Notes: a model not told the origin generated them from the sequence alone. A stretch of 64,000 nucleotides of DNA from Micromonospora sp. MP36 (GCF_008119785.1 NZ_VSFA01000001.1:248001-312000); one strand, 5' to 3'. Positions 1 through 9,282 are shown, counted from the stretch's first letter. Translations and numbers: made by a program.

Positions 1-1792
1 CCGTGTGGGTGCCGTGACCACCCCGGTCACCCGGCGTGCGGCGGTGCTCCCACGGGTCGTACCAGGAGTCGTCGCCGCCGCGGAAGCCGGCAGCCAGCGC
101 CGGGTGCCGGCCGTCCACTCCGGAGTCGGAACTGCCCACCACCACGCCCGTGCCGGTCACGCCCAGCTGCGACCAGACCCGGTCGGCGCCGATCAGGGAC
201 ACGTTCCAGGCCGGGCCGGTCGGCGCCGGTTGGTTGCCCCGCGCCGGGGGCGCCGCCGCCGGCAACGGGCGCAGTCGCTGGCTGACCAGCACCCGGCCGA
301 CCTCCGGCCGCCCGGACAGCCAGGCCCGTACCTCCGGCCCGCCGTCCGTCTCGATGGCGTTGACCAGGTAGTACGGCGTCGGGTGCAGGCGCAGCCGGCT
401 CAGTTCGCGGCGCAGGTCCCCCTGGGTCCGGTCGGCGGTGGCCACCAGCCGCCGATACACCTCGGCCGCCCGTGCGGTCCGGCCGGCCCGCCCGGGCGCC
501 GCCGGGATCCCGGTCAGGTCGGCCTGTTCGCGCAGCACCACGAACAGCCGCTCGCCGTGCAGGCCGGGTTGGCCGGGGACGAGGTACACCACGGCCACGG
601 CGGCGAGCAGCGCCGCGGCGGTCAGCCCGGCCGCGCCCCGGCGCGGGGCGCGGGCGCGGGGCCGAGCCAGCAGCACCCCGTACCCGACGGCGAGCAGGAC
701 CGCGACGGCGAACGCGACGCCGGTCCCCACCGCCACCCAGTACGGCACGTCGCGGCTGGCGGCCAGCAGGACGGTGATCTCCTCCGGGTCGGTGAACGCC
801 AGCGGCCCGAGCAGCGCGAGGCCGACCAGCCAGCGGACCGGACGGCGGCCGGCTGGCCGGCCCGCACGCCGAGCCGCGACCTCCAGCGCGCCCAGCACGA
901 CGCCGAGCGGCGGCAGCAGGAACAGCGCCGGCAGTTGCGCCCCGGACTGCCCCGCCGCGGCGGCCAGCAGCGCCAGGGTGACCCCGGCGACCAGCCCGCC
1001 CACCAGCACCAGCCGGACCGGCCGGGGCGGCGCGCCGACGGCGAACCGGGCCCAGAAGGCGGCGTCGAGCAGGGCCGCCGCGAGCGCGCCGAGCGCGGCG
1101 GCGGCGAGGGCGGCGAGCAGCGTCTCCAGCGCCCCACCGAGCGCGCCCACCCAGGCCCAGGGCAGCAGCACGGCGAGCCCGGCGGCGACCGCGAGCAGGG
1201 TCACGGCGTCGAACCGCCGCCCGCCGGCCGACCCACCGCCACCCGGCGGCGCGTGCGCCGAGCCCGGCGGCCCGCCGGCCGGGCCAGCCGCGCCGTGCTC
1301 CGGGCTCGCTGCCGGCCCGCCCGGGCGGGCCACGAGGGGGGCGGGCGGCGCCTCCGCACGGCCGCGCGACAGCCGGCCGACGACCAGTGCGAGCAGAGCG
1401 GCCGCGGCGGCCAGCGCGGCCAGGTACGCCTCCTCGTGCACCGGCGGCACCGTCCGCAGCAGGGTCAGCGCGCCGAGCGCCAGCGTCCCGGCCAGCCAGG
1501 CGCGGCCGGTGACGCGGACCGCCGGGGACCGGGGCAGCAGCGCCAGCGCGAGGGTGGGCGCGCCCACCAGCAACACGCTGGCCAGCGCGACCACCGGCCA
1601 GGCCAGCACCGCGCGCGGCAGGCCGGCGGTCAGCACCACCTGGTCGACCACCCAGCCGGCGACCTGGCCCGGCACGGTCACGAGAACGGCCCAGGCGCCG
1701 GTGAGCACGGCGGCGACCACCGGCCACGGCCCGGGTTGGCGGGGAGCGGGAGCCGGCGGCGGGACCGGGGCAGCGGGGGGACCGACGTCCAT
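1..1792 (-). CDS. Membrane-anchored S8 (subtilisin) serine peptidase, C-terminus outside window
   Basis: The first 597 codons are present and the frame is open to the left edge. Residues 1 to about 405 are a polytopic membrane region with roughly ten hydrophobic stretches, interrupted by a Pro/Gly-rich loop near 150-195. I do not recognise this region as a named family. Residues about 405-540 look like an extracytoplasmic propeptide (YYLVNAIETDGGPEVRAWL is typical of S8 prodomains). The catalytic domain follows, with the Asp motif SSDSGVDG (Asp near 556) and the His motif GGHGTHT (His near 593). The Ser motif must lie beyond the window. ATG 1792 is favoured because TACGGT ends 7 nt upstream on the minus strand, a leaderless arrangement; an in-frame ATG two codons earlier is the alternative. 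It is divergent from glpD. By inference it cleaves proteins outside the membrane. The peptidase call is firm, the substrate unknown. Confidence 0.8.
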   Translation of the reverse strand, partial: MDVGPPAAPVPPPAPAPRQPGPWPVVAAVLTGAWAVLVTVPGQVAGWVVDQVVLTAGLPRAVLAWPVVALASVLLVGAPTLALALLPRSPAVRVTGRAWLAGTLALGALTLLRTVPPVHEEAYLAALAAAAALLALVVGRLSRGRAEAPPAPLVARPGGPAASPEHGAAGPAGGPPGSAHAPPGGGGSAGGRRFDAVTLLAVAAGLAVLLPWAWVGALGGALETLLAALAAAALGALAAALLDAAFWARFAVGAPPRPVRLVLVGGLVAGVTLALLAAAAGQSGAQLPALFLLPPLGVVLGALEVAARRAGRPAGRRPVRWLVGLALLGPLAFTDPEEITVLLAASRDVPYWVAVGTGVAFAVAVLLAVGYGVLLARPRARAPRRGAAGLTAAALLAAVAVVYLVPGQPGLHGERLFVVLREQADLTGIPAAPGRAGRTARAAEVYRRLVATADRTQGDLRRELSRLRLHPTPYYLVNAIETDGGPEVRAWLSGRPEVGRVLVSQRLRPLPAAAPPARGNQPAPTGPAWNVSLIGADRVWSQLGVTGTGVVVGSSDSGVDGRHPALAAGFRGGDDSWYDPWEHRRTPGDRGGHGTHT

Positions 1793-1856
1793 GACCATCA
1801 CCGTACGGCCCGGGCGGCGCGTGTCGTCGAAGCGCGCGGACGGTTACGGTGGACGG

Positions 1857-3677
1857 GTGCGCGACCCGAACGTGTCCCGATCCGTGGCCGGTCAGCTCTC
1901 CGCCGAGCGCCGCGCCGATGACCTGCGCCGACTCCGCGCCGAGCGCTTCGACGTGCTGGTCATCGGCGGTGGGGTGACCGGGGCGGGTGCCGCCGTCGAC
2001 GCGGCGTCCCGCGGGCTCAAGGTGGCCCTGGTGGAGGCGCGGGACTACGCCGCGGGCACCTCCAGCCGGTCCAGCAAGCTCATCCACGGCGGCCTGCGCT
2101 ACCTGGAGCAGTTGGAGTTCCACCTGGTCCACGAGGCGCTGACCGAGCGGGGGCTGCTCGCCACCCGGCTCGCCCCGCACCTGGTGCGGCCGGTGCCGTT
2201 CCTGGTGCCGCTCCCCGCCGAGGGCGGGCCGCGGGACCTGCCGAGGCGGTTCTTCCGCCGGTCGTACTACGGCGCCGGGGTGGCCGCCTACGACGCGTTC
2301 GCCGGGGTGTTCGGCGGCGGCCGTGGCATGCCGCTGCACCGGCACCTGACCCGCGAGGGCGCCCGCCGGGTCTTCCCGAGCCTGCGCGCCGACCAGCTGG
2401 CCGGGGCGATCCGCTACTACGACGGGCAGGTCGACGACGCCCGCCTGGTGGTGACGCTGGCCCGGACGGCGGCCAGCCTCGGGGCGACGGTGGTGACCAG
2501 CGCCCGAGCGGTCGGGCTGCTCCGGCAGGCCCGCGAGGTCACCGGGGTCCGGGTCCGCGACCTGGAGGCGCCCACCGGCTCGCCGGACGCCGAGTTCGAG
2601 GTACGCGCCCGCACGGTGATCGCCGCGACCGGGGTGTGGAGCGACGACATGTCGCGGATGCTCAACGACGTCGGGCTGCGCCCCGGCCTGCGGGTCCGGG
2701 CCTCAAAGGGCGTGCACCTGGTGGTGCCCCGCTCGGCGATCACCGGCGAGGCCGGGCTGATCCTGCGGACCGCCACCAGCGTGCTCTTCGTCATCCCGTG
2801 GGGCGGTCACTGGATCATCGGCACCACGGACACCGACTGGCGGCTCGACCGGTCCCACCCGGCGGCCACCGCGCGGGACATCGACTACCTGCTGGAGCAG
2901 GTCAACACGGTGCTGGACCGCCCGCTCACCACCGACGACATCGAGGGCGTGTACGCCGGGCTGCGCCCGCTGCTGGCCGGCGAGGCGGACTCCACCTCGA
3001 AGCTCTCCCGGGAGCACGCGGTGGTCGAGCCGATGCTCGGGCTGCTGCTGGTGGCCGGCGGCAAATACACGACGTACCGGGTGATGGCCTCGGACGTGGT
3101 CGACCGGGCGGTGCACCGGCTGGGCTGGACGCGCCCGTCGCGTACCGCCGACCTGCCGCTGCTCGGTGCCGACGGGTACGCGGCGATGTGGCGGGACCGG
3201 GCCGACCTGGCCCGCCGGCACGGGGTGCCGGTCGGCGTGGTCGAGCACCTGCTGGAGCGGTACGGCACGCTCACCCTCGACGTGCTCGCCCTGGTCGGCA
3301 CCGACCCGCTGCTGGGCTCGCCGCTCGCCGGGGCCCCCGAATATCTCGCCGCCGAGGTGACCTACGCGGCCCGCGCCGAGGGGGCGCTGCACTTGGAGGA
3401 CGTGCTGACCCGGCGTACCCGGATCTCCATCGAGACCAGCCACCGCGGCCTGGAGTCGGCGGAGCACGCCGCGGAGCTGATGGGTGCGGTGCTCGGCTGG
3501 GACGAGGCGACCCGGGCCCGCGAGGTCGCCCACTACCGGGCCCGGGTGGAGGCCGAGCGGCGGTCGCAGGCGATGCCGGACGACGTGGCCGCCGACGCGG
3601 CGCGGCTGGGTGCCCCCGACGTCCGCGGCTTCGCGGCGGACCGGGGTGGGGACGAGCTTCCGTCATCCCCACGGTGA
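1857..3677 (+). CDS. glpD: Glycerol-3-phosphate dehydrogenase, FAD-dependent
   Basis: Oxidises sn-glycerol 3-phosphate to dihydroxyacetone phosphate at the membrane and passes electrons to the respiratory quinone pool. The 606-residue protein has the N-terminal FAD dinucleotide fold (VIGGGVTGAGAAVDAASRG near residue 36), the GlpD signature around SSRSSKLIHGGLRYLEQ, and the C-terminal DAO_C helical domain, a normal length for the family. GTG 1857 was chosen because TACGGT lies exactly 6 nt before it, giving a leaderless promoter; an in-frame GTG at 1872 is possible. The gene stands alone, with no glpF or glpK beside it, and shares a short intergenic region with the divergent S8 peptidase. Confidence 0.93.
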   Translation: MRDPNVSRSVAGQLSAERRADDLRRLRAERFDVLVIGGGVTGAGAAVDAASRGLKVALVEARDYAAGTSSRSSKLIHGGLRYLEQLEFHLVHEALTERGLLATRLAPHLVRPVPFLVPLPAEGGPRDLPRRFFRRSYYGAGVAAYDAFAGVFGGGRGMPLHRHLTREGARRVFPSLRADQLAGAIRYYDGQVDDARLVVTLARTAASLGATVVTSARAVGLLRQAREVTGVRVRDLEAPTGSPDAEFEVRARTVIAATGVWSDDMSRMLNDVGLRPGLRVRASKGVHLVVPRSAITGEAGLILRTATSVLFVIPWGGHWIIGTTDTDWRLDRSHPAATARDIDYLLEQVNTVLDRPLTTDDIEGVYAGLRPLLAGEADSTSKLSREHAVVEPMLGLLLVAGGKYTTYRVMASDVVDRAVHRLGWTRPSRTADLPLLGADGYAAMWRDRADLARRHGVPVGVVEHLLERYGTLTLDVLALVGTDPLLGSPLAGAPEYLAAEVTYAARAEGALHLEDVLTRRTRISIETSHRGLESAEHAAELMGAVLGWDEATRAREVAHYRARVEAERRSQAMPDDVAADAARLGAPDVRGFAADRGGDELPSSPR

Positions 3678-3738
3678 CCAGCGGGTAACGTCGCTCCGGA
3701 GGGTACCGGCGCTACCTACGGAAGTGTAGGTTCCCTGC

Positions 3739-4248
3739 GTGCTTCGTCCATCATGGTCGCGCGTTCTCCCCGGGTCCGCCGGCGTCCTGCTGGCGACCGC
3801 CCTGACCGGCTGCTCGCTGATCGGCCCGGCCGAGGGCGCCACCACGCCGGACGCGGGCCAGGCATCGAGCGCCACCACGGACGCCCGACGCGTCTCGCTG
3901 GTGCAGCGGCTGGGCATCGACGGCCCGGTCCGGACGCTCGACGTGGACCCGAGCGGGCGGTGGCAGTGCCGGGACTGCGCCGGTGACGGGGTCGAATCGA
4001 CCGGATCGCTCAACCCGGAGCAGACGCGGCGGTTGCAGCGGATGCTCGCCGACCCGGCCCTGGCCCAGGAGACCGACGAGGCCCGCCGCTACAAGCAGAG
4101 CTGCATCGACGCGTTGACCTCCACCCTGCTGATCCCGCCGGGGCTGACCATCACCTCGCAGGACTGCCCGGGCGAGGAGAAGCCGCCGGTGGCCAACCGG
4201 ATCCTGCTGCTGCTCACCCAGGTCACCCCGGCCGAGGACAAGGGCTGA
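3739..4248 (+). CDS. Small secreted lipoprotein of unknown function
   Basis: A 169-residue protein with an N-terminal signal and lipobox (LLATALTGCS, Cys near residue 25), so it should be lipid-anchored on the outer face of the membrane. The mature part has a WQCRDCAGDG segment with two close cysteines plus two further cysteines (QSCIDA, SQDCPG), which could form two disulphides. It resembles actinobacterial hypothetical proteins, but I cannot assign a function. GTG 3739 is preceded by TAGGTT at 6 nt, suggesting leaderless transcription. It converges on the FAD oxidase, with 3 nt between stop codons. Confidence 0.75.
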   Translation: MLRPSWSRVLPGSAGVLLATALTGCSLIGPAEGATTPDAGQASSATTDARRVSLVQRLGIDGPVRTLDVDPSGRWQCRDCAGDGVESTGSLNPEQTRRLQRMLADPALAQETDEARRYKQSCIDALTSTLLIPPGLTITSQDCPGEEKPPVANRILLLLTQVTPAEDKG

Positions 4249-4251
4249 GCG

Positions 4252-5652
4252 TCAGAACACCTTGCCGGGGTTGAAAAGGCCCGCCGGGTCGAGCGCCTGC
4301 TTGATCGCCTGGTGCACCCGGATGCCCACCGGGCCGATCTCCCGGGCCAGCCAGTCCCGCTTGAGCAGCCCGACGCCGTGCTCGCCGGTGCAGGTGCCGC
4401 CGAGCTCCAGCCCGAGCCGCATGATCTCGTCGAAGGCTCGCCGGCCGCGCGCCACGCTGGCCGGGTCGGCCCGGTCGACCACGATGTTCGGGTGCATGTT
4501 GCCGTCGCCGGCGTGCCCCACCACGCCGATCAGCACGCCGCACTCCTCGGCGATCCGGGCCACCCCGTCGAGCAGGGCCGCCAGCGCGCCGCGCGGCACC
4601 GCCACGTCGTCGATGACCAGGCCGCCGGTGCCGGCGGGGAAGGTGTCGGCGGCGAACTTCTCCATCGCGGGGTGGGCCAGCCGCCGCGCCTGGAGCAGGG
4701 CCGCCGCCTCCGCCGCGTCGGTGGCCGCATAGACCTCGTCCGCGCCGGCCGCCGTGCACACCTCGGCGATCCCGGCCAGGTCGTCCGCCGCCCGCCCACC
4801 GGTGTCCACCGCCGCCAGCAGCAGCGCCTGCGCGTCGGTCCGCAGCCCCATCGGCCGGTACGCCTCGATGGCCCGCAGGTGGGTGTGGTCCAGCAGTTCC
4901 AGCAGGCTCGGGGTGAGTCCGCGCTCGGCGATGCCGGCGACCGCCGTGCCGGCCGCCGCCGTGGTGGGGAAGACCGCGACCAGGGTCAGCGAGTCCTCCG
5001 GCGCCGGCCGCAGCGAGACGGTCACCTCGGTGATCACGCCGAGGGTGCCCTCGGAGCCGACGAAGAGCCGGGTCAGGTCGTAACCGGCGACCCCCTTGGC
5101 GGTGCGCCGACCGGTGCGCAGCACCTCGCCGGAGGCGAGCACCACCTCCAGGCCGAGCACGTACTCGGTGGTCACGCCGTACTTGACGCAGCACATGCCG
5201 CCGGCGTTGGTGGCCACGTTGCCGCCGATGGTGGACGACTCCCACGAGCCCGGGTCCGGCGGGTACCACAGCCCCTGCTTCGCCACCGCGTCGGCCAGCG
5301 CGGCGTTGACCACGCCCGGCTGCACCACGGCGATCCGGCTCACCGGGTCGATCTCCAGGATCCGGTCCATGGCCACCATGCTCAGCAGCACCGCACCGTC
5401 GACCGCGTTCGCCGCGCCGGCCAGCCCGGTCCGCGCCCCCTGCGGCACCACCGGTACGCCGTGCCGGGCCGCCGCCCGCACCACCGCCACGACCTCCGCG
5501 GTGGTGCGCGGGCGGACCACGGCCAGCGGCTTCCCGGCCGTGCAGAGGTCGGCCTCGTCCCGCTCGTGGGTGCGGAGCAGGTCCGGGTCGGTCAGCACGG
5601 CGGCGTCGCCGAGCGCTGACCGCAGGTCGTCGAGGAGGGGGATGGCGGTCAT
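4252..5652 (-). CDS. FAD-linked oxidase, glycolate oxidase GlcD / D-lactate dehydrogenase type
   Basis: Probable flavin-dependent 2-hydroxyacid dehydrogenase of the GlcD/DLD family, 466 residues. The PCMH-type FAD-binding domain spans about 35-215, with VVPQGARTGLAGAANA and STIGGNVATNAGGM as FAD contacts. The C-terminal FAD-oxidase domain spans about 220-460 and carries the family motif GHAGDGNMHPNIV. No iron-sulfur subunit (GlcF or GlcE) is encoded next to it, so it is more likely a single-subunit D-lactate or 2-hydroxyacid dehydrogenase than a glycolate oxidase complex. Substrate cannot be read from sequence. Confidence 0.85.
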   Translation of the reverse strand: MTAIPLLDDLRSALGDAAVLTDPDLLRTHERDEADLCTAGKPLAVVRPRTTAEVVAVVRAAARHGVPVVPQGARTGLAGAANAVDGAVLLSMVAMDRILEIDPVSRIAVVQPGVVNAALADAVAKQGLWYPPDPGSWESSTIGGNVATNAGGMCCVKYGVTTEYVLGLEVVLASGEVLRTGRRTAKGVAGYDLTRLFVGSEGTLGVITEVTVSLRPAPEDSLTLVAVFPTTAAAGTAVAGIAERGLTPSLLELLDHTHLRAIEAYRPMGLRTDAQALLLAAVDTGGRAADDLAGIAEVCTAAGADEVYAATDAAEAAALLQARRLAHPAMEKFAADTFPAGTGGLVIDDVAVPRGALAALLDGVARIAEECGVLIGVVGHAGDGNMHPNIVVDRADPASVARGRRAFDEIMRLGLELGGTCTGEHGVGLLKRDWLAREIGPVGIRVHQAIKQALDPAGLFNPGKVF

Positions 5653-5711
5653 GCCGGGAAGGCTAGGTCGTGACCGTCGTGATCATCAACCGGGCGTACC
5701 GTTGGGTCGCC

Positions 5712-5999
5712 ATGCTGTACCTGGACCGGCCGGCGGTGCCCTGGCGGGGACGGCTCTGGTCGCACCTGATCAGCGACGTCTCGTACGCGGAGCTGCACGC
5801 CTTCGCCGAGGCGCTGGGCGCGCCCCGCCGCGGCTTCGACCGGGACCACTACGACCTGCCGGCGGAGCGGTTCCCGATGGCCGTCTGGCTCGGCGCCCGG
5901 GTGGTCCCCTCCCGGGACCTCGTCCGGCTGCTGCGGGACGCCGGACTCCGCCGCCCCAAACACCTCACCCGGCCCGCAGGGTCGCGAGTTCCCGGGTGA
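5712..5999 (+). CDS. DUF4031 domain protein
   Basis: About 95 residues matching the small DUF4031 family: WRGRLWSHLISDVSYAELH, then FDRDHYDLPAERF, then a C-terminal LRDAGLRRPK. The function of the family is not established. ATG 5712 (MLYLDRP) is preferred over an upstream in-frame GTG at 5670, because family members start near this point and TACCGT lies 9 nt upstream. Its 3' end overlaps the convergent HD-domain gene by 35 bp, so the two transcripts share an antisense segment. Confidence 0.75.
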   Translation: MLYLDRPAVPWRGRLWSHLISDVSYAELHAFAEALGAPRRGFDRDHYDLPAERFPMAVWLGARVVPSRDLVRLLRDAGLRRPKHLTRPAGSRVPG

Positions 6000-6648
6000 G
6001 GTTGGCGCGGGCCGGGACCTCCCAGCGGGCGTGCGGCTCGGGCAGGCGGTAGAGGGCGGGCAGGGCCAGCAGGCCGGCCAGCACCGCCGCCCGGCCGGCG
6101 CGGAAGTCCGGGTCGGGGACGTGGGCGTACTCGCGCCGGACGGCCGCGGCGTAGCGGTCGTACCCCTCGGGCGGGGCGGCCAGGACCGCCAGGTCGGCGT
6201 CGCACAGCAGGGCGCCGTCCGGGTCGTCCGCCCGCACCGCGTGCCCGGCGGTGAGCAGCACCAGCCGGCGTACCTCGGCCACCGCGTCCGGCGGCAGCCC
6301 GAGCCCGGCGAGCAGGTCGCCGGCCAGCTCGGCGCTGGCCCGCTCGTTGGCGTCCCCGCCGGCCCGCGGGTCGTACACCGCGTCGTGGTACCAGGCCGCC
6401 AGCCGGACCAGCTCCGGCCGCCGCGCCTGCCCGGCGTACGCGTCAACCACGTCCAGCACCGCCCGCAGGTGCGCCACCGTGTGGTAGTGCCGGTGCGGCT
6501 CCCGCCACCCGGCCAGCAGCCGCGCCCCGGCGCGCGCCACGGCGGCCGGATCGGCCGCCCCCGCCGCCCGGGCCGCGTCCCGCCACCGCTCGATCAGCTC
6601 CTCCACCCGGTGCAGTCTGCCCCACCATCGGCGAGAAGGAGGATTCAC
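5965..6648 (-). CDS. HD domain metal-dependent phosphohydrolase-like protein
   Basis: A 227-residue all-helical protein of the HD family, with metal-ligand motifs HYHTVAHL (near 55), AAWYHDAVYD (the HD pair, near 87) and NERASAELA. Close relatives are annotated as predicted metal-dependent HD phosphohydrolases of about 200 residues. Substrate is unknown. The GTG start used here gives MNPPSRRWW; an internal GTG at 6609 (VEELIERW) would remove 13 residues and is equally possible. It is divergent from the FUSC-like gene, with only 26 nt between starts. Confidence 0.8.
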   Translation of the reverse strand: MNPPSRRWWGRLHRVEELIERWRDAARAAGAADPAAVARAGARLLAGWREPHRHYHTVAHLRAVLDVVDAYAGQARRPELVRLAAWYHDAVYDPRAGGDANERASAELAGDLLAGLGLPPDAVAEVRRLVLLTAGHAVRADDPDGALLCDADLAVLAAPPEGYDRYAAAVRREYAHVPDPDFRAGRAAVLAGLLALPALYRLPEPHARWEVPARANLTRELATLRAG

Positions 6649-6674
6649 CGGGTGCGGACCGGGTAGTCCCGGCC

Positions 6675-7937
6675 ATGGCCGGGGCCCGGGACCGACGACT
6701 GCCGTTCCTGCGGCGTAAACGGCTGCGCGAAGGGCTGGTCGACGTCGACGGGGCCCGGATCGCCGAGGCGATGGACGAGCTCCGCCACCGGAGCAAGGCC
6801 ACCTGGCACGACCGGCTGCACCGGGTGCGTACCGCCGCTGGCCTCGCCGTCCAGGCGGGTCTCGCCGCCGCCCTGGCCTACCTGGTCTCCCACCGGCTGC
6901 TCAGGAACCCGCAACCGGTGTTCGCGCCGATCTCTGCGGTGGGCACCCTGGCCGCCTCCGTCGGCCAGCGGTTCCGCCGGACCGTGGAGCTGATCGTCGG
7001 GGTGGCCATCGGGGTGGCGCTCGGCGATGGCCTGGTCTACCTCCTCGGGACCGGCGCCTGGCAGCTCGGTCTGGTGGTGACCGCGGCGATCCTGCTGAGC
7101 ATCTTCGCCGGGGCGAGCGTGGCCGTGGTGATCCAGGCGGCGGCCACCGCCGTGCTGATCGTGACGCTCAGCCCGTCCACCAAGAACCTGGAGGTGCCAC
7201 GCTTCATCGACGCGTTCGTGGGCGGGAGCATCGCGCTGATCGTCACGGCGATCCTGCTGCCGCTGAACCCGTTACGGGTGATCAACCGGGCCGCCCGGCC
7301 GGCGTTGGACCTCCTCTCCGATCAGCTCGACGCCTGCGCGGAGGCGCTGCGCAGACGGGACCGGAACGCGGCGCAGCAGGCGCTGCTCCGGCTCCGGGAG
7401 AACAAGGAGGAGCTGGCCGCGCTCTCCGAGGCGATCGAGGGCGCCAAGGAGACCGCCACCATCTCGCCGGCCCGCTGGCACCGGCGCAGCGAGCTGACCC
7501 ACTACGCGGAGGCGGCCGACCCGATCGACCGGGCGATGCGCAACAGCGGCACCCTGATCCGTCGCTCGGTCACCCTGATCGAGGACGAGGAGCCCATCCC
7601 CGAGCCGATGCCCGATGCGATCGCCCACCTCGCGGAGTCGGTCCGCGTGCTGCGGCACGAGTTCTCCGCGGGACAGGAGCCGCAGAAGGCGCGGGAGCGG
7701 TCGCTGCGCGCGGTCAGCGAGGCCAGCCGGGCGTACGCCGAGGGCGTGGGCTTCTCCGGCAGCGTGGTGATCGCGCAGGTCCGCACCGCGGCCAGTGACC
7801 TGATGGTGGCCTCCGGCATCGACCAGGAGGAGGCGAACCGGCTGATCCGGCAGGCGTTCGGCGAACGGGAGCAGCGGGCCGCCAGCCAGCCCGACCAGGG
7901 CGCGTCCCCGCCCCCCACCGCACCCCCGGTCGGCTGA
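6675..7937 (+). CDS. FUSC / aromatic acid exporter-like membrane protein
   Basis: A 420-residue protein with an N-terminal basic cytoplasmic stretch, then about five or six transmembrane helices (residues 55-200) that match the FUSC/ArAE type, including a GVAIGVALGDGLVY repeat-like helix. A long cytoplasmic helical region follows (210-400), and the tail is Pro-rich. FUSC proteins are thought to export aromatic acids or similar small molecules. Actinobacterial single-module members like this one have no proven substrate. ATG 6675 starts MAGARDRR. Confidence 0.75.
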   Translation: MAGARDRRLPFLRRKRLREGLVDVDGARIAEAMDELRHRSKATWHDRLHRVRTAAGLAVQAGLAAALAYLVSHRLLRNPQPVFAPISAVGTLAASVGQRFRRTVELIVGVAIGVALGDGLVYLLGTGAWQLGLVVTAAILLSIFAGASVAVVIQAAATAVLIVTLSPSTKNLEVPRFIDAFVGGSIALIVTAILLPLNPLRVINRAARPALDLLSDQLDACAEALRRRDRNAAQQALLRLRENKEELAALSEAIEGAKETATISPARWHRRSELTHYAEAADPIDRAMRNSGTLIRRSVTLIEDEEPIPEPMPDAIAHLAESVRVLRHEFSAGQEPQKARERSLRAVSEASRAYAEGVGFSGSVVIAQVRTAASDLMVASGIDQEEANRLIRQAFGEREQRAASQPDQGASPPPTAPPVG

Positions 7938-7962
7938 CCCGCCCCGGTGGTCCGGCGGCCGG

Positions 7963-9282
7963 TCAGGGGAGGGTGGCCAGCGCGGTGAGGAGGGCGTCGA
8001 CCTCGGCGGCGGTGCTGCCGAGGCCGAGGCTCGCCCGGAGCGCGGTCGGCGGCAGGTCGCTCCGGCCACTGCGCGCGGCCGCCTCGGCGAGCAGCCGACG
8101 GGCCAGCGGATGGGCGCAGAAGAGCCCGTCTCGGACCCCGATCCGGTGCGCGTCGGCCAGGTGGGCGGCCACCTCGGCGGAGTCCCGCCCGGCGACCACG
8201 AAGGAGACGATGCCCACCCGGGGCGCGTCCGGCCCGAAGGTACACAGCTCCACCACGTGCGGCAGGGCCGCGATCCCGGTCCGCAGCCGGGTCAGCAGGG
8301 CCTGCTCCTGGGCGTGCAGCGCGTCCCGGTCCGCCTCGGCCAGCGCGGTGCAGACCGCCGCGAGGGCCACCGCGCCGAGCAGGTTCGGGGTCCCCGCCTC
8401 GTGCCGGGCCGGCCCGCTGGCCCACCGCACCTCGTGGGTGGCCGTGCCGACGTGGCTGGTGGCCCCGCCGCCGACCAGGTACGGCGGGGCCGCGTCCAGC
8501 CAGTCGCCGCGCCCGACGAGCACGCCCGCCCCGAACGGGGCGTACAGCTTGTGCCCGGACAGGGCCAGGTAGTCGACGTCCAGCGCGGCCAGGTCCACCG
8601 GGACGTGCGGGGCGAGCTGTGCCGCGTCCACCAGGATCCGGGCGTCGTGCCGGTGCGCCACCCGGGCCAGCTCGGCCACCGGCCAGCGTTCCCCGGTCAC
8701 GTTGCTCGCGCCGGTCACCGCGACCAGCACCGGCAGGCCCGGCCGGCTCTCGGCACCTGCCGCCGGCCGCGACCGCCCGGCCGGCGTACCCGACCCGGTG
8801 GCGGTGCCCCGGCGCAGCTCGGTGAGGGCGGCGTCGAGGGCGCGGACCGCCTCGGCGGGGCTGGCCGGCACCGGCAGCCGGACCGAGCCACGCGGCCAGG
8901 GGAGCAGGTTGGCGTGGTGCTCACCGGCGAAGGTGACCACGGTGGTGCCGGCGGGCAGCGCCCGGGCCAGCAGGTTGACCGCGTCGGTGGTGTTGCGGGT
9001 GAAGATCAGGTGATCGTCCGGGCGGGCGCCGAGGAAGTCCGCGACCGTCTGCCGGGCCCGCTCGTAGGCGAGGGTGCAGCGCCGCGACAGCGCCCCGGCG
9101 CCGCGGTGCACGCTCGCGTACCAGGGCAGCAGCTCGGCCACCGCGTCGGCCGCGGCCCGCGCGCACGGCGCGCTGGCGGCGTGGTCGAGGTTGATCTCTC
9201 CGGGTACGCCGAGCACGCCCAGCGGGTCCGGCCGGGTCGGCGCCGGCAGCGTGGGCAGCGAGGGTACGAGGGTGACGGTCAT
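7963..9282 (-). CDS. Class V aminotransferase, cysteine desulfurase-like, under a SAM-IV-like riboswitch
   Basis: A 439-residue PLP enzyme of the class V fold. The substrate-side N-terminus is INLDHAASAPC, GEHHANLLPW matches the SufS/CsdA family, DAAQLAPHVPVD holds the PLP Asp, and SGHKLYAPFGAG holds the Schiff-base Lys. The residues near GLFCAHPL supply a Cys in the region where desulfurases carry their active-site Cys. ATG 9282 is set by a strong GGGAGG 7 nt upstream. The upstream leader (see separate entry) suggests control by S-adenosylmethionine, which places the enzyme in sulfur/methionine metabolism rather than general iron-sulfur assembly. An Ala/Gly/Ser/Arg-rich insert interrupts the middle (about residues 170-185). 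Exact reaction uncertain. Confidence 0.85.
   Translation of the reverse strand: MTVTLVPSLPTLPAPTRPDPLGVLGVPGEINLDHAASAPCARAAADAVAELLPWYASVHRGAGALSRRCTLAYERARQTVADFLGARPDDHLIFTRNTTDAVNLLARALPAGTTVVTFAGEHHANLLPWPRGSVRLPVPASPAEAVRALDAALTELRRGTATGSGTPAGRSRPAAGAESRPGLPVLVAVTGASNVTGERWPVAELARVAHRHDARILVDAAQLAPHVPVDLAALDVDYLALSGHKLYAPFGAGVLVGRGDWLDAAPPYLVGGGATSHVGTATHEVRWASGPARHEAGTPNLLGAVALAAVCTALAEADRDALHAQEQALLTRLRTGIAALPHVVELCTFGPDAPRVGIVSFVVAGRDSAEVAAHLADAHRIGVRDGLFCAHPLARRLLAEAAARSGRSDLPPTALRASLGLGSTAAEVDALLTALATLP

Noticed and set aside
438-1856. Long upstream extension of the glpD frame
   Set aside because: It lies opposite the S8 membrane peptidase and reads as low-complexity Ala/Pro/Arg; the GlpD fold begins after 1857.
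4252-5652. Glycolate oxidase complex
   Set aside because: Only the FAD subunit is present; no GlcE or GlcF neighbours, so the complex is not claimed.
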